A DNA stretch of 27,824 bases from UBA3537 sp038106885 (GTDB lineage: Bacteria; Bacteroidota; Bacteroidia; Flavobacteriales; Flavobacteriaceae), in the NCBI GenBank assembly GCA_038106885.1, contig JAYNFX010000021.1, positions 1-27,824 on the forward strand. Reading direction: 5' to 3'. Shown here in pieces: positions 8,252 through 14,978 of the stretch (its first letter is position 1; the number at the start of each line of letters is the position of its first letter). Under the pieces are notes generated by a model. That model was given only the letters and a program-made list of their open reading frames with translations. It was not told the DNA's origin and ran no database searches. Made by a program: the position numbers and the translations under genes.

Positions 8252-9502
8252 TTAATCTAATTTTTTAAAGACAACACAAGCGTTATGTCCTCCGAAACCA
8301 AAAGTATTACTCATAGCAATATTTACAGTTCTTTTTTGTGCTTTGTTGAGGGTTAGATTTAGTTTTGAATCAATATTCTCATCTACTGTTGTGTGGTTAA
8401 TTGTTGGTGGAACAATACCATGTTGGATAGATAATATTGAAGCAATGGCTTCTATTGCTCCTGCCGCACCTAAAAGATGTCCAGTCATTGATTTTGTGGA
8501 ATTGATATTGATGTTTTTGGCATGATCACCAAAAACTCTACTTATAGCTTTCAGCTCAGCGACATCACCTAGAGGAGTCGAAGTGCCGTGAGTATTAATA
8601 GCATCCACCTCCTCAGGGCTAATGCCTGCATTTTCTAAACAGTTTTTCATTACTGCAGTGACTCCAATTCCCTCAGGATGTGGCGCAGTCATGTGATAAG
8701 CATCTGATGATAAACCGCCTCCGATTAGCTCAGCATAAATATTAGCTCCACGCGCTTTAGCATGTTCGTATTCTTCTAGGACTAATGCACCAGAGCCTTC
8801 GCCAAGTACGAATCCGTCTCTTGTGGCATCAAAAGGTCTAGAGGCCGTCTCTGGACTTTCGTTTCTTGTTGAAAGAGCATGCATGGCATTAAACCCTCCA
8901 ACTCCAGCTTCATTTATAGTTGCTTCACTTCCGCCAGTTACAATAATATCACAGTGCCCAAGGCGTATATAGTTCAGAGCGTCTATTATTGCATTTGCAG
9001 ATGAAGCACAGGCCGAAACCGTGGTGTAATTAGGCCCCATAAAACCATGCTTGATAGATATATTACCTGGGGCAATATCTGCAATCATTTTAGGTATGAA
9101 AAAGGGATTGAACCTTGGAGTCCCATTTCCGGTAGCAAAATTTGAAACTTCATTTTGAAATGTATCAATTCCGCCGATTCCAGCACCCCAAATCACCCCA
9201 ACTCTAAATTTATCAATTTTGTCTAGATTGAGCTTGGCGTCTATGATGGCTTCGTCTGAAGCCACCATAGCATATTGCGCAAACTTATCAGTTTTTCTTG
9301 CCTCTTTTCTATCAAAGAAATCGGAAACATTATAATCTTTTAATTCACAAGCGAATTTAGTTTTGAAATGTTCAGTATTAAAGTAAGTGATTGGAGCACA
9401 ACCACTTTTGCCTGAAACTAGGGCTTTCCAAAAGTCATCTTTGGTATTCCCTATTGGTGTTAGAGCACCTAAACCAGTAACAACAACTCGCTTCAATTCC
9501 AT
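8252..9502 (-). CDS. fabF: Beta-ketoacyl-ACP synthase II
   Basis: A 416-residue condensing enzyme that elongates acyl-ACP with malonyl-ACP in type II fatty-acid synthesis. The Cys-His-His triad is intact: C165 in TTVSACASSAN, H305 in NTHGTSTPLGD, and H342 in STKSMTGHLLGAAG. The C-terminal glycine-rich loop (SNTFGFGGHNA) is also present, and length is normal. It lies 19 bases after acpP, its carrier protein substrate, and 4 bases before rnc. Confidence 0.97.
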   Translation of the reverse strand: MELKRVVVTGLGALTPIGNTKDDFWKALVSGKSGCAPITYFNTEHFKTKFACELKDYNVSDFFDRKEARKTDKFAQYAMVASDEAIIDAKLNLDKIDKFRVGVIWGAGIGGIDTFQNEVSNFATGNGTPRFNPFFIPKMIADIAPGNISIKHGFMGPNYTTVSACASSANAIIDALNYIRLGHCDIIVTGGSEATINEAGVGGFNAMHALSTRNESPETASRPFDATRDGFVLGEGSGALVLEEYEHAKARGANIYAELIGGGLSSDAYHMTAPHPEGIGVTAVMKNCLENAGISPEEVDAINTHGTSTPLGDVAELKAISRVFGDHAKNININSTKSMTGHLLGAAGAIEAIASILSIQHGIVPPTINHTTVDENIDSKLNLTLNKAQKRTVNIAMSNTFGFGGHNACVVFKKLD

Positions 9503-9521
9503 AAAAAATTATGATTTAAAT

Positions 9522-9755
9522 CTATTTGGCAGCTTCAATATATGAAATTGCTTGACCTACAGTTGCAATATTTTCTGCTTGGTCATCTGGAATTTGAATA
9601 TCAAATTCTTTTTCAAATTCCATAATTAGTTCAACAGTATCCAAAGAGTCGGCTCCAAGATCATTTGTGAAGCTTGCTTCAGTTACTACTTCGTTTTCAT
9701 CAACACCTAATTTGTCAACGATAATCGCTTTTACTCTTGATGCAATGTCTGACAT
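9522..9755 (-). CDS. acpP: Acyl carrier protein
   Basis: A 77-residue acyl carrier protein with the phosphopantetheine attachment serine in LGADSLDTVELIMEFEKEF. I chose the ATG at 9755 (MSDIASRVKAII). It gives the normal family length and the normal first helix. The in-frame ATG 33 bases upstream (9788) would add an atypical MHPNLNLKLNI leader and falls inside a predicted -7 box (9786-9793). The gene leads the operon with fabF and rnc and diverges from purN. The strongly acidic composition is typical for the family. Confidence 0.97.
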   Translation of the reverse strand: MSDIASRVKAIIVDKLGVDENEVVTEASFTNDLGADSLDTVELIMEFEKEFDIQIPDDQAENIATVGQAISYIEAAK

Positions 9756-9785
9756 AATATTTAATTTTAAGTTTAAGTTAGGATG

Positions 9786-9793
9786 CAAAAATA
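9786..9793 (-). promoter_or_regulatory. Putative -7 box of the acpP-fabF-rnc operon
   Basis: The minus-strand sequence TATTTTTG matches TAnnTTTG exactly. It places transcription start near 9780, about 25 bases before the preferred acpP ATG. No convincing -33 TTTG is seen at 19-21 bases. The site supports the downstream start codon for acpP. Confidence 0.4.
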
Positions 9794-9933
9794 GAAAACT
9801 TTATTTTAATTAATGTTAATAACCAAAAAATGTGACTAATCCATCAAATAATATCTAATTCTCTTTTAATGTATGTATGATTTAAAATATATTTCCTTTT
9901 TTTTGTAAAAAAGTATTTATTAAATAAAAAACA

Positions 9934-10506
9934 ATGAAACATATTGCGATTTTTGCATCTGGTTCAGGAACAAATGCCGAGAATATAATTAAATTCTTTA
10001 AAAAAGATGCTGATGTTAAAGTAAGTCTCGTACTTAGTAACAGATCTGACGCATATGTTTTAAAAAGAGCTAGCAAGCTTTCGACTAGGACTTATGTTTT
10101 TGATAAAGCAGAATTGCTAAGTAAAAGCGGAGTGCTGAGGGTCCTTGACGAAGCGAAGATTGACTTGGTTGTTTTAGCAGGGTTTTTATGGAAATTTCCT
10201 ACAATATTACTAGATAAATACGTAAATAAGGTGATAAATATACACCCAGCACTTTTGCCAAAGTATGGAGGCAAGGGAATGTACGGTGAGCATGTACATA
10301 AAGCAGTAGTTCGTAATAAAGAAACAGAAACAGGCATAACAATACATTTTGTAAATCCTAACTATGACGAGGGGGCAATAATTTTTCAAGCTAAATGTAG
10401 TATTGCTGCTGATGATGATCCTGTTGATGTTGCTAATAAAGTTCACGGCTTAGAAATGAAGTATTTTCCATTATTGATCAAAAAGATTCTTGATGCCAAT
10501 GCCTAA
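9934..10506 (+). CDS. purN: Phosphoribosylglycinamide formyltransferase
   Basis: A 190-residue GAR transformylase, which moves a formyl group from 10-formyltetrahydrofolate to GAR in purine synthesis. The N-terminal phosphate-binding loop is FASGSGTNAENI. Catalytic residues correspond to N102 and H104 in INIHPALLPKYGGKGMYG, and D145 in NYDEGAIIFQ. It diverges from acpP, a conserved Bacteroidetes arrangement, and its 3' end overlaps the RNase H gene by a few bases. Two further plus-strand genes downstream include another purine enzyme. Confidence 0.96.
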   Translation: MKHIAIFASGSGTNAENIIKFFKKDADVKVSLVLSNRSDAYVLKRASKLSTRTYVFDKAELLSKSGVLRVLDEAKIDLVVLAGFLWKFPTILLDKYVNKVINIHPALLPKYGGKGMYGEHVHKAVVRNKETETGITIHFVNPNYDEGAIIFQAKCSIAADDDPVDVANKVHGLEMKYFPLLIKKILDANA

Positions 10507-11140
10507 AAAGAAAAAAAAATTCTACACTGTTTGGAAAGGACACAAAACAGGAATCTTTAATTCGTGGGATGATTGTAAACTTCAAATTGAAAATTACAAA
10601 GGAGCTGAGTATAAATCTTTTTCGTCAATAGAGGAGGCAAATCAGGCATTACAAAGCTCATACATTGAATGTATTTCAAAAGCCAAGCAAAAGAAACAAC
10701 AAAAAGCCAATTTTGATTTAGAAAATATTGGACAACCAGATTATTTTTCAATAGCTGTAGACGCAGCATCAAGTGGGAATCCTGGAATAATGGAATACAG
10801 AGGTGTAGATACAAAAACTAAAACAGTTCTGTTTCATAAGGGACCTTTCGAGCATGGCACTAATAACGTTGGTGAATTTTTAGCGCTAGTTCATGGTTTA
10901 GCTTATCTCAAAGAAATCAAAAGCAATAGAGTGTTATATACGGACTCAAGAATAGCCATGGGATGGGTTATGAGAAAAAAATGTAATACAAGATTAGTTT
11001 GTTCAAAAGAAAATGAGGTTTTATTTGATTTAATTAAGCGAGCAGAGCTATGGTTAAAAGAGAATGCTTTTAACACAAGAATAGTTAAATGGGAGACCAA
11101 GGCTTGGGGCGAAATTCCAGCTGATTTTGGCAGAAAATAG
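10499..11140 (+). CDS. Ribonuclease HI with N-terminal hybrid-binding (viroplasmin-like) domain
   Basis: A 213-residue RNase HI that should degrade RNA in RNA-DNA hybrids. Residues about 5-50 form the hybrid-binding/viroplasmin-like domain (KFYTVWKGHKTGIFNSWDDC, then YKSFSSIEEANQAL). A basic linker, KAKQKKQQKA, follows. The catalytic domain has the DEDD set: D88 in VDAASSGNPG, E126 in NNVGEFLAL, D149 in LYTDSRIAMGW, and D209 near the end in IPADFG. The first acidic motif reads VDAASSGNPG rather than the common DGSCxGNPG, as in other Bacteroidetes enzymes. I prefer the ATG at 10499 (MPKKKKKFYTVWKG), which overlaps the purN stop; ATG 10493 is possible. Confidence 0.92.
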   Translation: MPKKKKKFYTVWKGHKTGIFNSWDDCKLQIENYKGAEYKSFSSIEEANQALQSSYIECISKAKQKKQQKANFDLENIGQPDYFSIAVDAASSGNPGIMEYRGVDTKTKTVLFHKGPFEHGTNNVGEFLALVHGLAYLKEIKSNRVLYTDSRIAMGWVMRKKCNTRLVCSKENEVLFDLIKRAELWLKENAFNTRIVKWETKAWGEIPADFGRK

Positions 11141-11188
11141 TCGCATACAATTCATTTAAAATTTATTTCATTAACCCTAAAAATTATG

Positions 11189-11196
11189 TAAGTTTG
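11189..11196 (+). promoter_or_regulatory. Putative -7 box before the PfkB-type kinase
   Basis: TAAGTTTG matches TAnnTTTG exactly, 19 bases before the ATG at 11216. A TTTC at 11166-11169 lies 19 bases upstream as an imperfect -33 element. It suggests that the kinase has its own promoter after the purN-RNase H pair. Confidence 0.35.
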
Positions 11197-11215
11197 TTGC
11201 TTAATTTCCTGTTCT

Positions 11216-12133
11216 ATGAACAAGCTTCTGATTGTGGGAACAGTTGCATTTGACGCAATTGAAACACCATTCGGTAAAACCAATAAAATTCTTGGTGGTT
11301 CTGCACCATATATTGGATTGTCAGCAGCTCAATTTGATGTTCAAAGCGCTATTGTTTCTATAGTGGGAGGAGACTTTCCAGTGGAATATTTAAAATCTCT
11401 TCAAGAATATAATATAGACACATCATCTATTGATGTTATTGTTGATGAAAAAACATTCTTTTGGAAAGGGCGCTATCTTAAAAATATGAATCAGAGAGAA
11501 ACCATTACTACTGATTTAAACGTGCTCACAAAATTTAAACCAAATGTTCCAGACAGCTTTAAAAATTCAGACGTAGTAGTTCTTGGTAATTTATCTCCAA
11601 TGGATCAAAAGGCTGTAATTTCTCAAATTTCAAATAAAGATGCTCTAGTAATTTTAGATACAATGAATTTTTGGATGGATAACAATCTTGATGAATTGCT
11701 ATCTGTATTGAGTGATGTTAATGTGATAACAATTAATGAAGAAGAAGCCAGGCAATTAACAGGAGAATATTCTTTGATAAAAGCTGCAAAAAAGATCTTT
11801 ACAATGGGTCCTGAAAATGTAATAATTAAAAAGGGTGAACATGGAGCTCTTTTGTTTAGTAAAGGAAATATGTTTTTTGCGCCAGCTCTTCCACTAGAGT
11901 CTGTTTTTGACCCTACTGGAGCAGGAGATACATTTGCCGGTGGTTTTGCAGGATATCTAACACAGTCTAAAGACTTTTCATTTGAAAACATGAAACGTGC
12001 AATCATTTACGGATCAGCAATTGCTTCATTTTCAGTTGAAGAGTTTGGCCCTGAAAGATTGTTTAAACTGGACAAACATCAATTAGAAAGCCGATTGAAA
12101 GTTTTTAAAAAATTGACTGAATTTGAAATCTAA
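11216..12133 (+). CDS. PfkB family carbohydrate kinase
   Basis: A 305-residue sugar/nucleoside kinase of the ribokinase (PfkB) family. The C-terminal family signature is clear: DPTGAGDTFAGGFAGYL, with the catalytic aspartate in GAGD. The N terminus starts with a typical first strand (KLLIVGTVAFDAIETPFG), followed by the GGSAPYIGLSAA substrate-site loop. The segment MNFWMDNNLDELL and the VITINEEEARQLTGEYS block are characteristic of a Bacteroidetes subgroup usually found beside purine genes. The substrate is unknown; a nucleoside or a ribose-type sugar is plausible from the neighbours purN and the amidophosphoribosyltransferase, but this is inference. Confidence 0.92.
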   Translation: MNKLLIVGTVAFDAIETPFGKTNKILGGSAPYIGLSAAQFDVQSAIVSIVGGDFPVEYLKSLQEYNIDTSSIDVIVDEKTFFWKGRYLKNMNQRETITTDLNVLTKFKPNVPDSFKNSDVVVLGNLSPMDQKAVISQISNKDALVILDTMNFWMDNNLDELLSVLSDVNVITINEEEARQLTGEYSLIKAAKKIFTMGPENVIIKKGEHGALLFSKGNMFFAPALPLESVFDPTGAGDTFAGGFAGYLTQSKDFSFENMKRAIIYGSAIASFSVEEFGPERLFKLDKHQLESRLKVFKKLTEFEI

Positions 12134-12150
12134 CTTAGCTCTTAAATTTA

Positions 12151-12158
12151 TAACTTTG
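12151..12158 (+). promoter_or_regulatory. Putative -7 box before the amidophosphoribosyltransferase gene
   Basis: TAACTTTG matches TAnnTTTG exactly and would start transcription near 12164, about 47 bases before the ATG. The nearest TTTG upstream (12122-12125) is spaced at 25 bases, longer than usual, so confidence is limited. Confidence 0.3.
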
Positions 12159-12210
12159 ATAAATACTGATGCTATAAAAATATTAACCAAAATGCAAGAC
12201 CCTCTCACAA

Positions 12211-14109
12211 ATGAGTGATGCAATTAAACACGAATGTGGTATTGCCCACATAAGACTACTTAAGCCTTTAGAATTTTATAAGAAAAAGTACGGGACTGCT
12301 TTTTATGGCATTAATAAGATGTATCTTATTATGGAAAAGCAGCACAACAGAGGTCAAGACGGTGCTGGGTTTGCAAGTATTAAGCTTGACATGAAGCCTG
12401 GTGAGCGTTACATAAGCCGTGTTAGGTCTGTTGCCCAGCAACCTATTCAGGATATTTTTTCTCAAATTAATCAGAGGATTAATTCAGTTATTGAAGAAAA
12501 TCCACAATGCAGATCAGATGTTTCAAGCAATAAACAACTAATTCCATATTTAGGTGAAGTTATGCTTGGGCATGTAAGGTATGGAACTTTTGGTAAAAAT
12601 AGTGTTGAAAGCGTTCATCCTTTTTTAAGGCAAAATAATTGGATGCACAGAAATTTAATTTTAGCTGGTAATTTTAATATGACAAATGTTCGTCAGCTTT
12701 TCAACAACCTTGTTGAAATTGGCCAGCATCCAAAGGATTATACCGATACTATTACCATAATGGAAAAAATTGGACACTTCTTGGATGATGCTGTATATAA
12801 GTTATACAAAAAGTTAAAAAAAGAAGGATTTAATAAGGTTGAGTGTTCATCAATTATTGCCGAAAGGTTGAATATTAAAAAAATATTGAAAAAAGCTTCA
12901 AAGGACTGGGACGGCGGTTATGCAATGGCCGGTATGATTGGTCACGGAGACTCATTTGTCTTTAGAGATCCGTCAGGAATTCGACCTGCATATTATTACA
13001 TTGACGATGAGGTTGTTGTAGTTGCATCTGAAAGACCAGTTATTCAAACAGTTTTTAATGTTGACTTTGAATCGGTTCAAGAACTACCGCCAGGAAGTGC
13101 TATAATTTCAAAAAAGAATGGTGAGACTAAAATTACTCAAATCCTTGAACCTAAGGAGCGTAAGGCCTGCTCTTTTGAAAGAATATATTTTTCACGAGGG
13201 AGTGATGCGGAAATCTATCGAGAAAGAAAATTATTAGGAAAGCTAATTGTACCAGAGGTTTTAAAACATGTTAATCATGACATAGAAAATACTGTTTTTT
13301 CATTTATCCCAAACACTGCTGAAACATCTTTTTTGGGGATGATTGAATCTGTTGAGGATTTTTTAAATAAGCGCAAGACTGAAGCAATATTGAAGGGCAA
13401 AAGAAGTTTATCAGCTGATAAAGTAACTCAAGTTTTATCTCAAAGAACTAGGATTGAAAAAATAGCTATTAAAGATGTTAAATTAAGAACATTTATAACT
13501 GAGGATAGCAGTCGAGATGATTTAGTCGCACATGTTTATGATGTAACTTACGGAGTTGTAAAACCAGATGATAATCTTGTAATAATTGACGATAGTATTG
13601 TAAGAGGCACCACTTTAAAAAAGAGTATTTTAAAGATGATGGATCGGTTATCTCCAAAGAAAATAATTGTTGTGTCTTCAGCACCTCAAATACGTTATCC
13701 AGATTGCTATGGAATAGACATGGCTAATTTAGAAGGCCTGATAGCCTTTCAGGCGGCCTTATCACTATTGAAAGATTCAGGACAAGAAAGCCTAATTGGT
13801 AAGGTCTACAATAAATGTAAAGAACAGGAAAGTTTTGAGGACTCAAAAGTTGAAAACTTTGTAAAAGAAATATATCAGCCTTTTTCAGCACAAGAGATTT
13901 CAGATAGAATTTCTGTTTTGTTAAGTGATAATGATATAAAGGCTGATGTCAAGATAATATTTCAGACAATAGAGAGTTTACACAAAGCCTGTCCAAAAAA
14001 CCTTGGAGACTGGTATTTTACAGGTAATTACCCTACTGATGGGGGGAACAGAGTTGTAAATCAGGCATTTATTAACTTCTATGAAGGCAAGAAAGAAAGA
14101 GCTTACTAA
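12211..14109 (+). CDS. Amidophosphoribosyltransferase, long Bacteroidetes form
   Basis: A 632-residue enzyme of the PurF family, transferring glutamine-derived ammonia to PRPP as the first step of purine synthesis. The N-terminal glutaminase domain has a candidate nucleophile C9 (HECGIAHI), which implies removal of about eight residues. It also has QHNRGQDGAGFASI, GHVRYGTFGKNS and AGNFNMTN. The C-terminal phosphoribosyltransferase domain carries the PRPP loop VIIDDSIVRGTTL (D460, D461) and RYPDCYGIDMANLEGLIA. It is well over 100 residues longer than ordinary PurF (about 470-510). The tail has WYFTGNYPTDGGNRVVNQ. Flavobacteria commonly encode this form besides a standard PurF, so its exact duty is uncertain. 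It sits in a plus-strand run with purN. Confidence 0.9.
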   Translation: MSDAIKHECGIAHIRLLKPLEFYKKKYGTAFYGINKMYLIMEKQHNRGQDGAGFASIKLDMKPGERYISRVRSVAQQPIQDIFSQINQRINSVIEENPQCRSDVSSNKQLIPYLGEVMLGHVRYGTFGKNSVESVHPFLRQNNWMHRNLILAGNFNMTNVRQLFNNLVEIGQHPKDYTDTITIMEKIGHFLDDAVYKLYKKLKKEGFNKVECSSIIAERLNIKKILKKASKDWDGGYAMAGMIGHGDSFVFRDPSGIRPAYYYIDDEVVVVASERPVIQTVFNVDFESVQELPPGSAIISKKNGETKITQILEPKERKACSFERIYFSRGSDAEIYRERKLLGKLIVPEVLKHVNHDIENTVFSFIPNTAETSFLGMIESVEDFLNKRKTEAILKGKRSLSADKVTQVLSQRTRIEKIAIKDVKLRTFITEDSSRDDLVAHVYDVTYGVVKPDDNLVIIDDSIVRGTTLKKSILKMMDRLSPKKIIVVSSAPQIRYPDCYGIDMANLEGLIAFQAALSLLKDSGQESLIGKVYNKCKEQESFEDSKVENFVKEIYQPFSAQEISDRISVLLSDNDIKADVKIIFQTIESLHKACPKNLGDWYFTGNYPTDGGNRVVNQAFINFYEGKKERAY

Positions 14110-14149
14110 GCTTTTAGTCTAAAAAAAATGCATTTCATCTAAAAATGAC

Positions 14150-14178
14150 TTGCGATATGCATTTAAAGTATATATTTG
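14150..14178 (+). promoter_or_regulatory. Possible intergenic promoter
   Basis: TTG at 14150-14152 and TATATTTG at 14171-14178 are separated by 18 bases, close to the Bacteroidetes -33/-7 arrangement. No open reading frame follows on the plus strand before the terminator at 14224-14253. If active, the promoter would make a short RNA. A chance match in AT-rich DNA cannot be excluded. Confidence 0.3.
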
Positions 14179-14183
14179 AGATA

Positions 14184-14255
14184 CCATAACATAAGTAGGT
14201 TAAGTTCATGGTAGATTTGGGGCAAAAAAGGTGAACTTCTGTTCACCTTTTTTAT
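14184..14255 (+). ncRNA. Candidate small RNA between purine gene and sodA
   Basis: This stretch of about 70 bases lies between a promoter-like site (14150-14178) and a strong terminator hairpin (14224-14253), in the gap between two convergent genes. It contains no credible reading frame. AAGTTCA (14202-14208) is complementary over 7 bases to TGAACTT (14232-14238) in the left arm and loop of the terminator. The RNA could therefore adopt an alternative fold that breaks the terminator. I do not recognise a known RNA family. It could equally be only the 3' untranslated region of the amidophosphoribosyltransferase mRNA. Confidence 0.22.
14224..14253. terminator. Bidirectional intrinsic terminator
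   Basis: A perfect inverted repeat, GGTGAAC - TTCT loop - GTTCACC, is flanked by six A on the left and six T on the right. It can therefore end transcription on both strands. It lies 3 bases from the sodA stop and about 115 bases after the amidophosphoribosyltransferase stop. Confidence 0.9.
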
Positions 14256-14256
14256 T

Positions 14257-14865
14257 TTATTTTGATAATTCGTATCTTTTTGAAACCTCTTTCCAGTTTA
14301 TTAAATCAAAAAAAGCATTTATATAGTCAGGGCGTCTGTTTTGGTAATTCAAATAGTAAGCATGTTCCCATACATCAATTCCAAGTATTGGGACTCCGCC
14401 ACAACCAATTCCAGGCATAAGGGGGTTGTCTTGATTAGGAGTTGAGCAAACCTCAACGCTACCTCCTTTTTTTACACATAGCCATGCCCATCCAGAACCA
14501 AATTGTGTCGCGGCTGCTTTAGAAAAAGTAGATTTAAAACCATCCAAAGAACCAAACTCATTCATTATAGCTTGTTTTAATTCACCTGTAAGTTCACCTT
14601 TATCAATAGGGCTAATAACTTTCCAAAAGAGACTATGATTGTAATATCCGCCACCGTTATTTCTTAATGCGCTGTTAGACATATCTAAATTATCCATTAT
14701 TTCTTCAATACTTTTACCTTCAAGTTCAGATCCAGATATTGCCGCATTTAGTTTTGAAGTGTACCCATTGTGATGCTTAGAGTGGTGTATTTCCATTGTT
14801 TTCGCATCAATGTTGGGTTCTAAAGCGTCGTACGCATAATCAAGTTTTGGTAATTCAAAAGCCAT
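14257..14865 (-). CDS. sodA: Superoxide dismutase, Mn type
   Basis: A 202-residue iron/manganese superoxide dismutase that converts superoxide to oxygen and hydrogen peroxide. The four metal ligands are H27 (MEIHHSKHH), H77 (GGYYNHSLFW), D164 and H168 (GIDVWEHAYYLNYQNRR). The second-sphere glutamine is at the manganese-type position (Q145 in TPNQDNPLM), with glycine in the NNGGGYYNH segment, which favours Mn over Fe. There is no signal peptide, so the enzyme is probably cytoplasmic. It is a single gene with its own promoter-like site upstream and a shared terminator downstream. Confidence 0.96.
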   Translation of the reverse strand: MAFELPKLDYAYDALEPNIDAKTMEIHHSKHHNGYTSKLNAAISGSELEGKSIEEIMDNLDMSNSALRNNGGGYYNHSLFWKVISPIDKGELTGELKQAIMNEFGSLDGFKSTFSKAAATQFGSGWAWLCVKKGGSVEVCSTPNQDNPLMPGIGCGGVPILGIDVWEHAYYLNYQNRRPDYINAFFDLINWKEVSKRYELSK

Positions 14866-14894
14866 AATTTAAATTTTTTAATATTATTATAACA

Positions 14895-14902
14895 CAAATT
14901 TA
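14895..14902 (-). promoter_or_regulatory. Putative -7 box of sodA
   Basis: The minus-strand sequence TAAATTTG matches TAnnTTTG exactly, 29 bases before the sodA ATG. A TGTG at 14923-14926 lies 20 bases upstream as an imperfect -33 element. No recognisable Fur or OxyR site is seen. Confidence 0.4.
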
Positions 14903-14978
14903 CATTTTTCAATTAACTTTTACACAGGTATGTTATTAAGATTGTTTATTTTGGTATAAATTAAATTTAGTCAATTGC

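Noticed and set aside
11623..12006. 127-residue minus-strand reading frame
   Set aside because: It is the reverse strand of the well-supported PfkB-type kinase and has no independent signals.
14099..14112. AGCTTA-C-TAAGCT inverted repeat at the end of the amidophosphoribosyltransferase gene
   Set aside because: A one-base loop cannot form a useful hairpin, no T run follows, and a real terminator lies further downstream.
14126..14164. Two copies of ATGCATTT 29 bases apart
   Set aside because: They are short and AT-rich, with no link to a start codon; chance is the simplest explanation.
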